The position numbers and the translations under genes are program-made. Shown here in pieces: positions 23,198-34,964 of a stretch of DNA of 64,000 bases (positions are counted from its first letter, which is position 1; every line of letters begins with the position of its first letter). A model generated the notes under the pieces. It made no database searches. It saw only the letters and a program-made list of their open reading frames with translations, and was not told where the DNA came from. Source of the DNA: Magnolia sinica. Taxonomy: Eukaryota > Streptophyta > Magnoliopsida > Magnoliales > Magnoliaceae. The stretch lies in the NCBI RefSeq assembly GCF_029962835.1, contig NC_080573.1:88140001-88204000 (forward strand), given 5' to 3'.

Positions 23198-23699
23198 TGC
23201 AAGAAACAAAAATAGAATGCAGGAAGAATTTAAGAGTTTCACACAAAACAGATTTTGCCCAAAAAAATGCAAGGAAACCATAAGAAATCTTGAAATAAAC
23301 TTTAGAATCAAGCAAATAGAGATGCAAGGAACCTAAATCTGAAATAAAAATGAAAATGATGCACTAACTGAGTTGTATTCAGAGATGGGTTCGACTGGTT
23401 GGAGAAGGGGCTGTTGGAGAAGATGAAGAAAGTGAAGAAAAAGTGATTTTTTCTCATTAAAAGCAACCTAACCATGCATCTCGACTGGTCGAGTACATAC
23501 TCGACCAGTTGTGCTGCGACTGGTCGAGTATGTACTTGATTGGTCGTGTAGACACTAAAATGCTTGATTTTATAAATTTTTGAATTTTATAAATTTTTGA
23601 AATCCAAAAATTTGCAAAAATAAAAATATACATAAAATAATGCAAGAAGACACAATAATCTCAGATCACATTACACATACCAATATCCAGTTTTAATTT
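23198..23699 (-). other. Copia B spacer between pol and accessory ORF, near-palindrome cluster
   Basis: No ORF. A cluster of four CGACTGGTCG-like motifs lies at 23481-23550, with one more at about 23389-23401, upstream of the accessory ORF start on the minus strand. The same cluster occupies the same place in copia C (39801-39868). The rest is AT-rich. Confidence 0.7.
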
Positions 23700-24895
23700 A
23701 GAGAACCTGTTTCTGTCAAGTGGTTTGGTGAAAATGTCCATAAGTTGATTTTCAGTTTGAACGTAATCCAATGAAATAATTTTATCTTCCACTAATTCAC
23801 GAATGTAATGATATCTAATGTCAATATGCTTGGTTCGTGAGTAATGGATGGGATTCTTAGAGATATTGATTGCGCTAGAGTTATCTTAATACAGTACCAT
23901 TATATCTTGAGCAAATCCATAGTCATTTAACATTCTTTTCATCCACACAAGCTAAATGCATGCATTTCCAATTGCAATATATTCAGCCTCAGTTGTGGAT
24001 AGCGAAACAGAACTTTGTTTCTTGCTATGCCATGAAACTAAACAGTTCCTAACATAAAAACAACCATTGCTGGTAGACTTGCGGTCATCTATATTCCCAG
24101 CCCAATCAGCATCCATATAACTAGCTAATTGAACATTAGTATCATGTGGATACCAAAGGCATAGATTGACCGAACTTGCGACATATCTCATAATTCGCTT
24201 GATAGCAATCAGGTGAGATTCTTTAGGATCAGATTGATATCTAGCACATATACCTATGTTGAATGCTATATCAGGTCAGCTCACAGTTAAATATAATAAA
24301 CTACCAATCATACTATGATACAACCTAGGATTTACACTTTTACCTGTTGCATCCTTAGAGAGCTTAAGAGTCGTACTCATAGAAGTATCATAGTTTTTGC
24401 CACTCTCAAAACCAAACTTCTTCACCAAGTTTAGATCATACTTAGTTTGAGAATTAAAAATTCTGTCTTCAAGTTGTTTCACTTGTAGACTTAAAAGTAG
24501 TTCAGTTCTCCAACCATGCTCATTTCAAACTTGGACTTCATCGATTCAATAAACTCAGTAGTCAAGTTAGAACATGTAGAACCATAAATAATACCATCAA
24601 CATATATATGTACCATGAGTACGTGATCATTGTGTTTCTTTGCAAATAGTGTCTTATCAACAATCCCCATTATAAAGTTATGACTTAGTAAAAACTTAGT
24701 CAACTTCTCATACTATGCCTTGAGAGCTTGTTTTAAACCATAGAGTGCCTTTTTTAGGTGATAAATATGATCAGTATATTTAGGGTCTTCAAAACCCTTT
24801 CGTTGTTTTACATATACTTCCTCATGTAAATCACCATTCAAGAAAGCACTCTTGACATCCATTTAATAGAATTTGAACTTTTTGAAATAAGCAAT
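23700..24895 (-). pseudogene. pol: Copia B reverse transcriptase (C-terminal part) and RNase H
   Basis: Minus strand. RT block LMVHIYVDGIIYGSTCSN (about 24568-24620) is the YVDD active site with Gly instead of the second Asp, so catalysis would be lost. RT ends with KFEMSMVGELNYF. RNase H is readable: DADWAGNIDDRKSTSNG, with SVSLSTTEAEY near 23980. Stops and frameshifts split it (for example before 24482 and at 24276). The 5' part of RT is on the other side of inserted LTR F. Confidence 0.9.
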
Positions 24896-27825
24896 TGTAA
24901 CGCCCCAAACTCTTCGATGCTCGAGCGTCGAAAAGTCCTCGAGCGTTACCAAGAAGAGTAGCCCGACCTATGCATGTGTACAATACAAATCTCACCATTC
25001 TTACCTAACACTTACACCGGGACATGATTCTAACCACCGGAAGTGACGCCTATTCATAAAACCCTTAAACTAGCAATAAGTACAGTAACACTGTTGATAT
25101 AGACCCGTGATCACATGATTACCACGATCCTTTTGGCATGAAACCTTGTATAAAGCCTAAGTATTATAAATCAACCGTACATTTAATGTTTCAACCATCA
25201 GATCATTGTACAAGTGGGCCATATAGAGATCATCCATTAAACACCACTTTGGGGCCCACCTGATCCTTGGATGTGTTTCAAACTTTGGCTGGACCCCTCA
25301 AGTTAGATGGAAGAACGAATGGACAGAATAGATTTTCCAAAAACATTATGATAGGCCCCACCTTGATCAGTGTGCACGCCCAGCACAACCCCACTCGCAG
25401 TGCGCCGGATCCATAGCTCAATCAATGCAGGGCAGACCCGTGCTTTCCACGCTGAGAGGAAGAATCCTCTCTCCAGCGGGCTCTCTGCTATGGGACTCTC
25501 GAACAGGGGCTTACGGACCTCTTAGATGGGCCACCATCTTCATCCCCATGTCTGATCCGGACCGTCCATTGGACCCCAAATGGACCACCTAATCAAGTCT
25601 AGAAGGGGAAATTTGCAAAGATGCAGCGAGGATGACTTTCACCCATTCAAGCGTAGGGTAAACGGTGACCTTAGAAATCTTGCAAACCACCACCGATCTG
25701 ATCTGTGATGGAACCTGATAGATCAAAACAGCATGGGAAAACCAATGGAAGGATCGGATTTCCTAGACTGCTTGGATCGTGGGCCCACCAGCTATCGCTG
25801 ACTTGTGATTCCCGCAGAAGGTGCGAATGTGGAAACAGCGGATGCATCTTGAAGCACCGCAGACCGTTGGATGATCAAGGTCCGGATCGTGGCCATGATC
25901 CGAACCATCTAGACGCCAAAACCCTGAGATTCGACCGCTTCCCCGCTGGTCGGTTGGAAACCACCCTGCATGAGAAATCTCTAGAAAACCAATCCCTATA
26001 AATACCTACTTCCGTCCGACTTGAGGGGGAAAAAGGAAGGAAGGAAGAAAAAGGAGAGAGGAAGAGAGAGAGAAAGAGAGGCCAATCGTCTGCTCGCTCC
26101 ACAGCAACCCCACCTTTCCAGCCACATCCGATCTGACTAGGGGGTTTCGGAAACAGATTCAGGAGGTAGGGAATCCATGCATCTGTTTTCTTTTTCTTTT
26201 TTTTTCTTTTCTTCCCATTCTTCCCAAATCCTGCATTCAATGGGTAAGATGCATCAATGCTTTACCCGACCCAAACCGAGATAACTCGGTGAAACGAGTC
26301 AACTCAGCAAAACTGATTTGTTAGATGGCATGACCAAAGTTTGAGCCTAAAACAGAAATCCCCTTAACCTAGGAATCTAATTTAACCTTGATCAGGTATA
26401 GTAGGACAAGACCGTGTGAACGAGCATTTAAAATTGGTAACAGTCAAACAGACAAACAAAGGTGAGGGTTCTCATCCTTTAGGCTTACAATAATTTAAGT
26501 TGATAATTGTATTTTGTCCTTTCACGTCTTCATGAATTTGATCTTGCCTTTGCATGTATTTGAGCTTTTGCATATCGCTGTGAATCTTCTATGCTATTAT
26601 ATGATTTACATCAATTATTAGCCTCTTTCATACCTTTCATGATATGAATTATCTGGTATTTCATGTTTACATGTTCTCTGGGAATTATTCTATCAACTGA
26701 TTTGTTTTATATTAGTGGGCCTTTGGGGATTATAACCTAATGTCTAATACCAGTGATTTCACTGAATTTTATGTAAGGTCACCGATGCGAGCCTTGCCCT
26801 GCCTTACCCTTTTATTGAGTTGACCATCGTCACTCTTCTCTTGTTATGTTGGCCATTGCCACGTTTGTTGAGATGACCATTGCCATTCTTCTCTTTATTA
26901 TATTGGCCTTGTATCATCTATCTTTAAAGGCATGGGCAGGTGTCTTGCCTTACCGGAACCTCCATGATTCAGTTTATATTCTTTACGATCTATTTTTATA
27001 AGTACAAGTAATGAAAAATGTCATGACTAGTGATTCGGCTATCTTATCATGGACGTAATGCATTACGGGTAGCGGCCCTCTTGGTCGGCACGTAATTCTG
27101 TGGGTTGGCTGGCGTGGTGCACAAATCGATGTATGTAAATCAGCATATGTGTTACATCAACTTCTTGGGATTGGATGTCGCGAATAGTCGCTCCATGAAC
27201 ATATCGTGTTACGTAAAACCCCCAACCGCGCGTTGTGTTGCCTTGAGATGTTCGCATAAATCCACGTTAGTGTTGGCCATGTCGGCGAATATCCGTAGTT
27301 ATGAGATGCGGGTCGAGCCGGGTGTCCTATGAATTATACTTCACATCGTGATGATCACTATGCATGAGGCGCCGCACATATTGCACCTCTGGTAGGCAGA
27401 TTGCGCATGCTAACATCTCATGTATTAGTGGAGTATCAGAATCATTACTTTAATTTTTATGAATCTCTTGAATCATTGTTAATCTTGAAGGATCATCTTC
27501 ACTATGAGTAGGGCATTGACCCTCTCCCAACCGTATAGATGATGCAGGTGACGAACAGGTGGAAGAACCTAAGGATCACCAACTTGAGGAAGAACACGAC
27601 GAATAAAGTAGAGGATAGGAATTTAGTTTTCCTTGAGTTTCTGCCATTCATGGAATTTATGTTGTGCTCCTATTTTGAGAGCCTTGAACAATTTGATTAT
27701 TTTCTTTTGGGATAAAGAGACAGTTAATGTCAATCTTATGGCTGATTTCCATCTAAAGTGTATTTGAATGAAATGTCGATAGGACAAAATCTCAGGACAA
27801 ATCCTTGTGACCTTCTCACTTTACA
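24896..27825 (+). repeat. Chromovirus-type solo LTR F inserted in copia B RT
   Basis: Starts TGTAACGCCCCAAACTC right after copia sequence ending AAGCAAT. Copia RT resumes by about 27836 (GGATATAAATAATC). No gag or pol inside. A TATA box CTATAAATAC lies at 25996-26005, followed by purine-rich sequence. An acidic pseudo-coding stretch near 27540-27605 resembles the 3' part of the LTR of H. The right end near TTTACA (27825) is approximate and I find no clean 5-bp duplication (GCAAT on the left, ACAAT or ATATT on the right). It could be a solo LTR or a truncated element. Confidence 0.7.
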
Positions 27826-27835
27826 ATATTAACAC

Positions 27836-28337
27836 GGATATAAATAATCTGATAGATTCAAGACGAGTTACTGGGGCAAAGGCTTCGTCATAATCGATAC
27901 CTTCTATCTGAGTGTACCCTTGTACAACCAGTCTTGTCTTGTTTCTTATAATATTTCCTAATTCATCAGATTTATTTTTAAAGATCCACTTAGTTCTAAT
28001 TATATGTTTATCATTATTCTAGGAACTAAATACCATACATCATTTCGTATAAATTGATTTAGTTCATCTTGCATGGCTACTATCCAGTTTTCATTAGTAA
28101 GGGCTTCTTTTACATTGGCCGGCTCAATTTGGGAAGTAAAGCACACATAATTACATATGTTTTCTAATTATTTACAAGTACGTACACTAGTGAGAGGGTT
28201 CCCAAGAATTTGATCAGTTGGATGGTCTTTAACTGACTGTGGTTCAGTGTCATTTTGACTGGATGAAGAGTCTGGTTTATCAAATATAGAGACTTCATCA
28301 TCTTCTGAACTAGAGATATGTGTATTCAGGTGATCAT
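27836..28337 (-). pseudogene. Copia B reverse transcriptase, N-terminal part
   Basis: The minus strand matches copia C 37920-38460: the stretch TRLESIRL... back to the NWIVAMQDELNQF block. No frame of useful length is open, because of several stops and a frameshift. It continues into the C-terminal RT at 24895 once LTR F is removed. Confidence 0.82.
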
Positions 28338-29440
28338 CTATAACCACATTAATAGACTCTTGAATAACACCGGTTCTCTTGTTGAGAACTCGATACGCTC
28401 GCTGTTTAGAGCATACCCTAGAAAAATCCCTTCGTTACTTTTAGTGTCGAACTTCCCTAAATTTTCGCAATTACGGAAAATATAGCACTTGCTGCCAAAA
28501 ACTCGAAAGTATTTGACTGTGGACTTCTTATTGAACCACAGTTCATATGCAGTCTTATCATTTAATTTTCTAATATAAACACGGTTTATTATATAGCATG
28601 CGCTGTTCACAGCTTCTGCCCATAGATTTTTAGGTAATTTCATACTTTTTAACATAACATTAGCCATTTCTTGAAGCATATGGTTTTTCCTTTAAACAAC
28701 CGCATTTTATTGAGGTGTCTTAGGTGCAGAAAATTAAAATGATATCCCGTGCTCGTTACAGAACTTCTCAAAATTTATATTCTCAAATTCCGATCCATGA
28801 TCACTTCAGATTTTCGAAACATTTGATTCCTTCTCAGTTTGGATACGCTTGAGTATCCTTTTCACTTCATCGAGAGTTTTAGACTTCTCTCTTACGAAAG
28901 CTACCTATGTATACCTGGTAAAGTCATCCACAATTACCAGAAAATATTTCTTTCCACCTCAACTCTCCATTCTGGTAGGTCCAATGATATCCAAGTGGAG
29001 GAGTTTAAGGGGTTTAGATGTGGCACTGGAGTTCACTTTCTTGTGACGACTCCTAGTTTGTTTCCCAATTTGACATTCACCCCAAATTTTATCCATTTTC
29101 TTTAATTTGGGTAGACCTCTTATTAACTCACCTTTACTCAGTTTATATAGATTTCGGTAGTGTACATGCCCGAGGCATTTACGCCATAATTCAGTCTCAT
29201 TAGTTTGGACCATGTAACACGATAGTTTAGACAAGCTAGAGTCACTAACTATATAGCAACTCTCAGATGTTCTGTGACCAGTCAATATCACAAAACCTTT
29301 CTCATTAGAAATCTCACATCCTTGATTAGTGAATTTTACACTATGTTTATTATCGTATATTTGAAAAAGGCTTAAGAGATTATGTTTAACACCTTCTACA
29401 CACAAAACATTCTCAAAAGGAGGAAGATTGAAGAGTTGAA
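28338..29440 (-). pseudogene. Copia B integrase, broken
   Basis: Minus strand. The pre-integrase zinc region (about 29115-29215) reads ETELWRKCLGHVHYRNLY, with Arg in place of the first His, and IWGECQIGKQ with Trp in place of the first Cys, so zinc binding is probably lost. The first catalytic Asp (HLDIIGPTR) is at about 28975. The core between 28680 and 28960 has no open frame. The C-terminal half (MLQEMANVMLKSMKLPKNLW...) is open at 28338-28679. Confidence 0.88.
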
Positions 29441-29720
29441 CCGTACCTTAGCCAATTATTCTGCAGTTGTTACCATCACCAAATGTTGACTGAACCATCA
29501 ATCATATCTTTGAAGTTGGTGAACAAATCTTTGTCACCTGTCATGTGTCTAGAGCAACCACTGTCTAGGTACCACTTTGATTAACTCGAAGCCTTGAAAG
29601 CAGTGTGGGCAATCGAGTAACTTTAGGGACCCATTTCATTACCATTTTGGGTTTTGGAGCATTGTTCGATTTTCTATGCTTATAGTTGTTATACATTCTA
29701 CCATTAGAGTTAGATTTCAG
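29441..29720 (-). pseudogene. Copia B aspartic protease region
   Basis: The minus strand at about 29500-29580 encodes the conserved WYLDSGCSRHMTGD block, with the catalytic D-S-G intact. No ATG-started frame covers it because of nearby stops. It lies between gag and integrase, as in all Ty1/copia elements. Confidence 0.8.
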
Positions 29721-31382
29721 AAGGTCCTTGAGTAGATCCACAGTTTTCTCAGCTAAGGGGTTATAATTCTAATTTCTATGATTGATATGGTTGTTTTTAG
29801 GTTTTGTAGCTTGAAAAGTTTTAGGATTTTTAAAACCATTTTGATTCAAACTTTTCCCTTTTTAGTTGGAGGACTCTCCTTTAACAAACTTATGAGGAGT
29901 AATCTTATTTTTTAGAGGCGTATTTTTATCATAGCCCAGACCAGATCTATCTCCACATTTCCTTGATCTGGTTAGCAATTTTTCTAGTTTAGGATCACCC
30001 TGGGCATACCTCCAAGTATCCTTTGAACTCAAGAGAGAAGAGATTTCTAGTTTTAGTTTTTCATTTTCTGATTTTAGATTTTCAACATGGGACGTTTTGA
30101 AATCTAAATCACATTTAGTCTTTTCAAAACAATCAGAAAGATGTGATTTTTTCTACAACTAAGTTTTTAAAATCCTCTTTTAACTTAAAAAAAAATTCTT
30201 TTTAAAGTTTAAGTTTTACAGCTATCTTACAACTTTCCCTGTATAGGGCATTATGGGCATCTTGTAAATCTTCATCATTTTCAGGGTCACTCCTTAGATT
30301 TTCATCATAAGTTGAATCATAACTATCTGTGGAAGTGACTCTGGCTAGAGTCATTAAGGCCTTGACATCATTAGTAGATTCAGGTTTTGAATCATCTGAC
30401 TCAGAAGAGGCTTCCGAGCAAGACGATTCATCCCATGTGGCCAACATACCTTTCTTCTTTAATTTGTCCCTCTTTGGACACTTATTTGCCAAATGCCCAT
30501 ATTCATGACAGTTGAAGCATTAGATGTCTTTAAAAGATTTTCAATTTTTAGATTTACTCTTTTTCTTCTTAGAGGGTTTTTGAAAATCAACTCTCTTTTT
30601 TGGTTTTGAAAATCTTATAAAACTTCTTGACTAATAGTGCCATATTATCCTCTAAAATTTCACAATCAGAATTACTAGTATTATCTTGAGAAATACATTT
30701 AGATGACTTAAGGGCTATGGACTGACCTTTAAGAGCCTTAAAATTCAACTCGTACAGTTGTAAAGAACCAACAAGCTCTTCAACCCTTATATTATCTGTG
30801 TCACGAAGTTCCTGAATGGCAGTCGCCTTAGAATTGAACCTTTCAGGCAATGAGTGCAGTATCTTTGCACAAACTTTACTTTCTGGGATGCTATCTCCAA
30901 GACCCCACATTGAGTTGACTACGTCATTCAATTTAGTATAAAAGGCCGTGAATGTTTCACTTTCTTCCATACGTATATCTTCAAACCTAGTGGTGAGGAT
31001 TTGATGTTTTGACTTTTTGACGATAGTCGTACCCTCGTGTGTCATTTTTAAGATATCCCAAGCTTGCTTTGCAGTATCAAAAGATATAATTCTTTTAAAT
31101 TCATCTGGTGATAATGCACAAGTGATTGCATTTAAAGCTTTGGCATTGACACTACTCTTATTTTCTGAAGAGTGGTCCATGAATAATAAGGTGTAACTTT
31201 AACAGACTTAGATCCATCAGTGCCTAGAACTTCAGACGTGGGTTCCATCTAGTCATAGTGGCTTGCCACATGCTCTCATCAATAGACCTCAAAAAGATCC
31301 TCATCCTGGCTTTCCAATAAGCATAATTAGAGCCATTAAAAGGTGGAGGCCTAGTAATAGAGAGGCTATCAAAATTTGACAT
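29721..31382 (-). pseudogene. gag: Copia B gag pseudogene
   Basis: Minus strand from the ATG at 31382 (MSNFDSLSITRPP), as in copia A. The gag domain is open from 31180 to 30587 (FTAFYTKLNDVVNSMWGLGD... LPERFNSKATAIQELRD). A CCHC knuckle CFNCHEYGHLANKC is intact near 30475-30520. An acidic C-terminal part follows (30202-30492). Stops and a frameshift separate the first 65 codons from the rest and break the lysine-rich stretch before the knuckle. Confidence 0.88.
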
Positions 31383-31438
31383 ATTAAAATCTCGATATTG
31401 CTTAGCTCAGGGAATGAATCCAAATGAATGAGCTATTA

Positions 31439-31451
31439 GGCTTTGATACCA
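31439..31451 (-). other. Copia B primer-binding site (initiator tRNA-Met)
   Basis: Minus-strand TGGTATCAAAGCC, one change from the standard TGGTATCAGAGCC, two bases inside the 5' LTR end at 31454. Confidence 0.9.
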
Positions 31452-31453
31452 CT

Positions 31454-32943
31454 TGAAAAGGCCGAGCTCTAAGTCCTAGAAAGGAGGGGGGGGGGGGGGG
31501 GGGGGGCTATGCCAAATAAAAAATAAGCACGGAATATAAAGGCAGATAGCACAAATAAATAGCAACCTCAAATGCACTAGTCTTGAGAGGTTGATACAAA
31601 CTGAGTTCTAAGGACAACCTTTCACTAAAAACCAAGGTTTATGGTAGGACCACTTGGTATCTAGAACGTTGGTAAGTATACAAAAAACTCAAAATGAGAA
31701 TGAGACGAAGGAAATAAACTAAATTATTACAACATTCACCACAAGTGCATAAATAAAATTACAACATTCATCACATCACACATACATCACAACCATGATC
31801 ATCCAAACACCAAGAATTATAGTGGTTCATGTGTGTACACCAACTGTTCGTAAATAGCCACACAACTACTCCACTCCCAATATCCACACCCACAGGGTAT
31901 TGGATTTCACTATAAAATAAGGTTTTCCAAGGTTAAAACCTTCGCAATTGTGTTTTTCGGATGGGCTTACACAATTACAAAAACCCCACACTTTGAGATT
32001 TTCTGGCTAATCTCAGACAAAACCAAAAGATGAGATTTTCCTAGATAAATCTCACAAACTAAAAATATAGAAAATTGAAATACTTATTTGAAGATTCTGA
32101 TGTAGCCCATTGGAACCAATTTGATGTAGACTTAGATGTTCAATCTCCAATCTCACAAATGAAAGGGCTCTAGGTCTAAATGATTTTTAAATTAAATCAA
32201 CCTGGGGCTAGCTTGATTTGATTTTGATCTCAAAAGGGTAAATCACAATTCTCCTTTTTAATACAATATAATTGAATAAAGAGATCATAAAATCAAATAC
32301 AAAAATCTATAAAAAGAATCTAAAATAAGTAATAGCTTCACAATTGCAGGTACTTATCTCTCAGAGTGATGCCTTGATTAGGCTTGGAATGAATGAAAAA
32401 CTCCGAGATTCATCCACTATTTATAGGTAAAAATTCTCTTCCCTCGACTGGTCTACGGGTCGGATCGACTGGTCGAAGCACCAATCAATTTTCAAAATTT
32501 CTAGCGCGATAAGATAAACCCATTACTTAACTGGTCGAGTGGCCTGCTTAACTGGTCGAGCAATGCACTCGACTGGTCAAGTGAATAAAATTTAAGTCGC
32601 TGGAGTTCGAGTCGAGCACTGTTCGACTGGTCGAGACTATTCACTCGACTGGTCGAATAGTGTGCACGACTGGTCAAGCGTCCAACAGAAAATCTAAAAA
32701 TTCTTCAACAAAACTTGGACTGGTCAAGAAAATCCCTGGACTGGTCGAGCCAATACCTGGACTAGTCGAATAAAGGTTAGGACAAGTCAAAGAAAAACTG
32801 ATAAACATATATAACGACCCAAATTCAATATGTAATCAATATGACATAACCTATGGTCAATCTAGGGTCATCCATACCTTGTTTGTGAGTTTAAAACATC
32901 GAAACATTGATCATTTTGGTAACTCGTTTATCGTGAAGTACAT
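31454..32943 (-). repeat. Copia B 5' LTR, first part (left of copia C)
   Basis: Begins TGAAAAGGCCGAGC and matches the 3' LTR at 19796 onward. It has a run of 21 G at 31486-31506 followed by a roughly 10-bp deletion relative to its partner. The near-palindrome array is at about 32440-32790. It is interrupted at TACAT (32939-32943) by copia C and resumes at 45555. Confidence 0.92.
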
Positions 32944-34885
32944 TGTAAGTGCAATGGTTATTTATTACCTTGATTGTCAAATTTTATAGTGCCAAAACCA
33001 CAATCTGTGTCTTGTGTAGCACATTGATATATTTGTTCAAGGTAATGTATCACATGTACAAGGACAATGCTTCAAGTCAAGAACAATGATCTACTTCAAG
33101 TAATGCAAGGTCAAGTACATTGTTCTCTTCTCTAAAGCTTCAGAGTTTTAAAGCTACAAGATCTTGTTCAAGACTCAAGGTGAAATACAACTCAAGAACT
33201 ACAAGTTCAAGGTTTTAAAGATCTCAAGTTTAAGCTTCATCATGTGTCGAGATCTTAAGTCTCATGAACTTCAAAGATCATTCATCATCTGAAGAAATGA
33301 AGGTTCAATATCCATACTTCACATTTAAGGTATGAATGACCTTAGATTGACCTTAGGGTAGGTCATTTTATATACATAATTCAAATTGAATCATTTTATA
33401 AGTGTTTGGTCTATTCTTAGACTAGTCCTGGACTCTGTTCGACTAGTCCTAGAACTGGCTCGACTAGTCCAAGAAATTCCTAGGCCAGTCCTAAGTTGTT
33501 GTAAATTTTCAGAATTTTTTGGTTGAGCTACGACCAGTCCTGGAGTCTGCTCGACCGGTCGTGTGAACCGTGCACGACTCATTTACGACCAGTCTAGCAG
33601 CTACGACTCAAACTCCAACAACTATTCCTAGATCCTCATGACCAGTCGTGGGCAGGTCATGACCAGTCGTGGAGGACTCACGACCAGTCGTGAAGTGCCT
33701 ACGACCAGTCGTGGAACGGTTTTATCCGATCGCGCTCAAAATTTCAAAATGTTGTTAGTCCTACGACCAGTCGTAGTGTCCACAGGACCAGTCGAAGATG
33801 TGATTTCTTCAACTATAAATATAGTACAAATTTCAAAGTTTGATATCCAATTCAAGTAAAATTAAGGCATCACTTTGAGAGATAAGTTTGTGTTCTTTTT
33901 AAGCTACATTGTGCATATTTAATATTCTCTTTTATTAGCTTTTTATATTTGATTTTGTTTCTGCATTCCAATCGGATTTGAAAGAGGAATTGTAATATTC
34001 CACTTCTTAGAATCAAAATCAAATAGAGCTAGCCCAACTTGATTTAATTTAAAATCAATTACAACTTAGAACCATTTCAAAGTGAGCATTGAACAATGAA
34101 CTTTTCTATACGAACTTCTACTCCGATTTGGTTCTTCCGGGCTGCTATAAAAGGAGAAGTCGAGGTATTTTACATTTATGTAAATCTTCTATGTTTTTGG
34201 TTTCTTTGAGATTAAGCCAGAAAGATCTCTAAGTGTTGGTTATCTGAGGAGAGCCAGAAAACTCAGAGTGTGGGGTTTTTGAATTGTGTAAGCCCATTTG
34301 AAAGACACAATTGTGAGGGTTTTAGATGAACCTGAGAAAAACCTATTTTCATAGTGAACGCTAATATCCCCTATGTGAGGATATTAGGAGTGGAGTAGCA
34401 AGCTGTGTGGTTGTTGTTTAATAGTTGGTGTACACATAGGCGAACCACTATAACTCTTTGTGTTTTGTGGATGTGTGATTTATTTTCTATATCTTTAATC
34501 ATTCAAGTTTGTGGGATGTATGTGTGAATGTGAATGTTGTAATATTTACATTTCAAGCATTGTGGGGAATGTTATAATAGTTTAGACTTTCTATTTCTTG
34601 CTATTTTCTTTCATTCCTCTTCAGTTTGATATATTGATACTTAAACTGTTCTAGTAAGGTTGTCCTACCGTAAACCCTTGGTTTTTATGGTGTAAGGTTG
34701 TCCTTGGAACAACATTTATATCAACCTCTCAAGACTTGAATTTTGAGGTTGCTTTACATTTCTGTATTGTGAATTGCTTAAAGTGCCATCTTTCCTTTAT
34801 TCATTTAAATTCCGCTATTATCATTTAAATTTGGCATAGTCCTATTACCCCCCCTCCCTCTAGGACTTATAGATAGGCCTTTTCA
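32944..34885 (+). repeat. Copia C 5' LTR
   Basis: Ends TGTAAGTGCAATGG...GGCCTTTTCA. The TATA box CTATAAATATAG is at 33813-33824. Upstream of it lies the near-palindrome array (next entry). A short C-rich tract near 34847-34858 is the counterpart of the long G runs seen in the minus-strand LTRs. Confidence 0.93.
33411..33798 (+). promoter_or_regulatory. U3 array of CGACCAGTCG-type near-palindromes upstream of the TATA box
   Basis: Twelve or thirteen copies of GAC(C/T)(A/G)GTC, most with flanking C and G (CGACCAGTCGTGG, CGACTAGTCC, CGACCGGTCGTG), in under 400 bp, ending about 15 bp before the TATA box. CGACCGGTCG is a perfect palindrome. The same array in the same position occurs in all the copia LTRs here: A 13065-13435, B 20795-21140 and 32440-32790, D about 41380-41745, C 3' 44081-44455, E 50030-50410. 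Copies within one LTR differ at the central bases. A role as a protein-binding enhancer array is inference. Confidence 0.75.
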
Positions 34886-34964
34886 TACATGAAGCCAGGA
34901 TGAGAATTTTCTTAAAATCGATACATTTGATGGCTCCTCCATTTGATGGCTCAAATTATGCCTA
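34886..34964 (+). other. Copia C: aberrant LTR/gag junction without a PBS
   Basis: Instead of the TGGTATCAGAGC expected after the LTR, the sequence reads TACATGAAGC, identical to the ten bases that follow the 3' LTR in the host (45550-45559). Then comes a short duplicate of gag sequence (GCCAGGATGAGAATTTTC at about 34894 and again at about 34971). The gag ATG and first residues are absent. The element could not be primed normally. Confidence 0.85.

Noticed and set aside
25705..26240. Open frames on both strands in LTR F
   Set aside because: They overlap the TATA box and purine-rich leader of the LTR, with no conserved domain.
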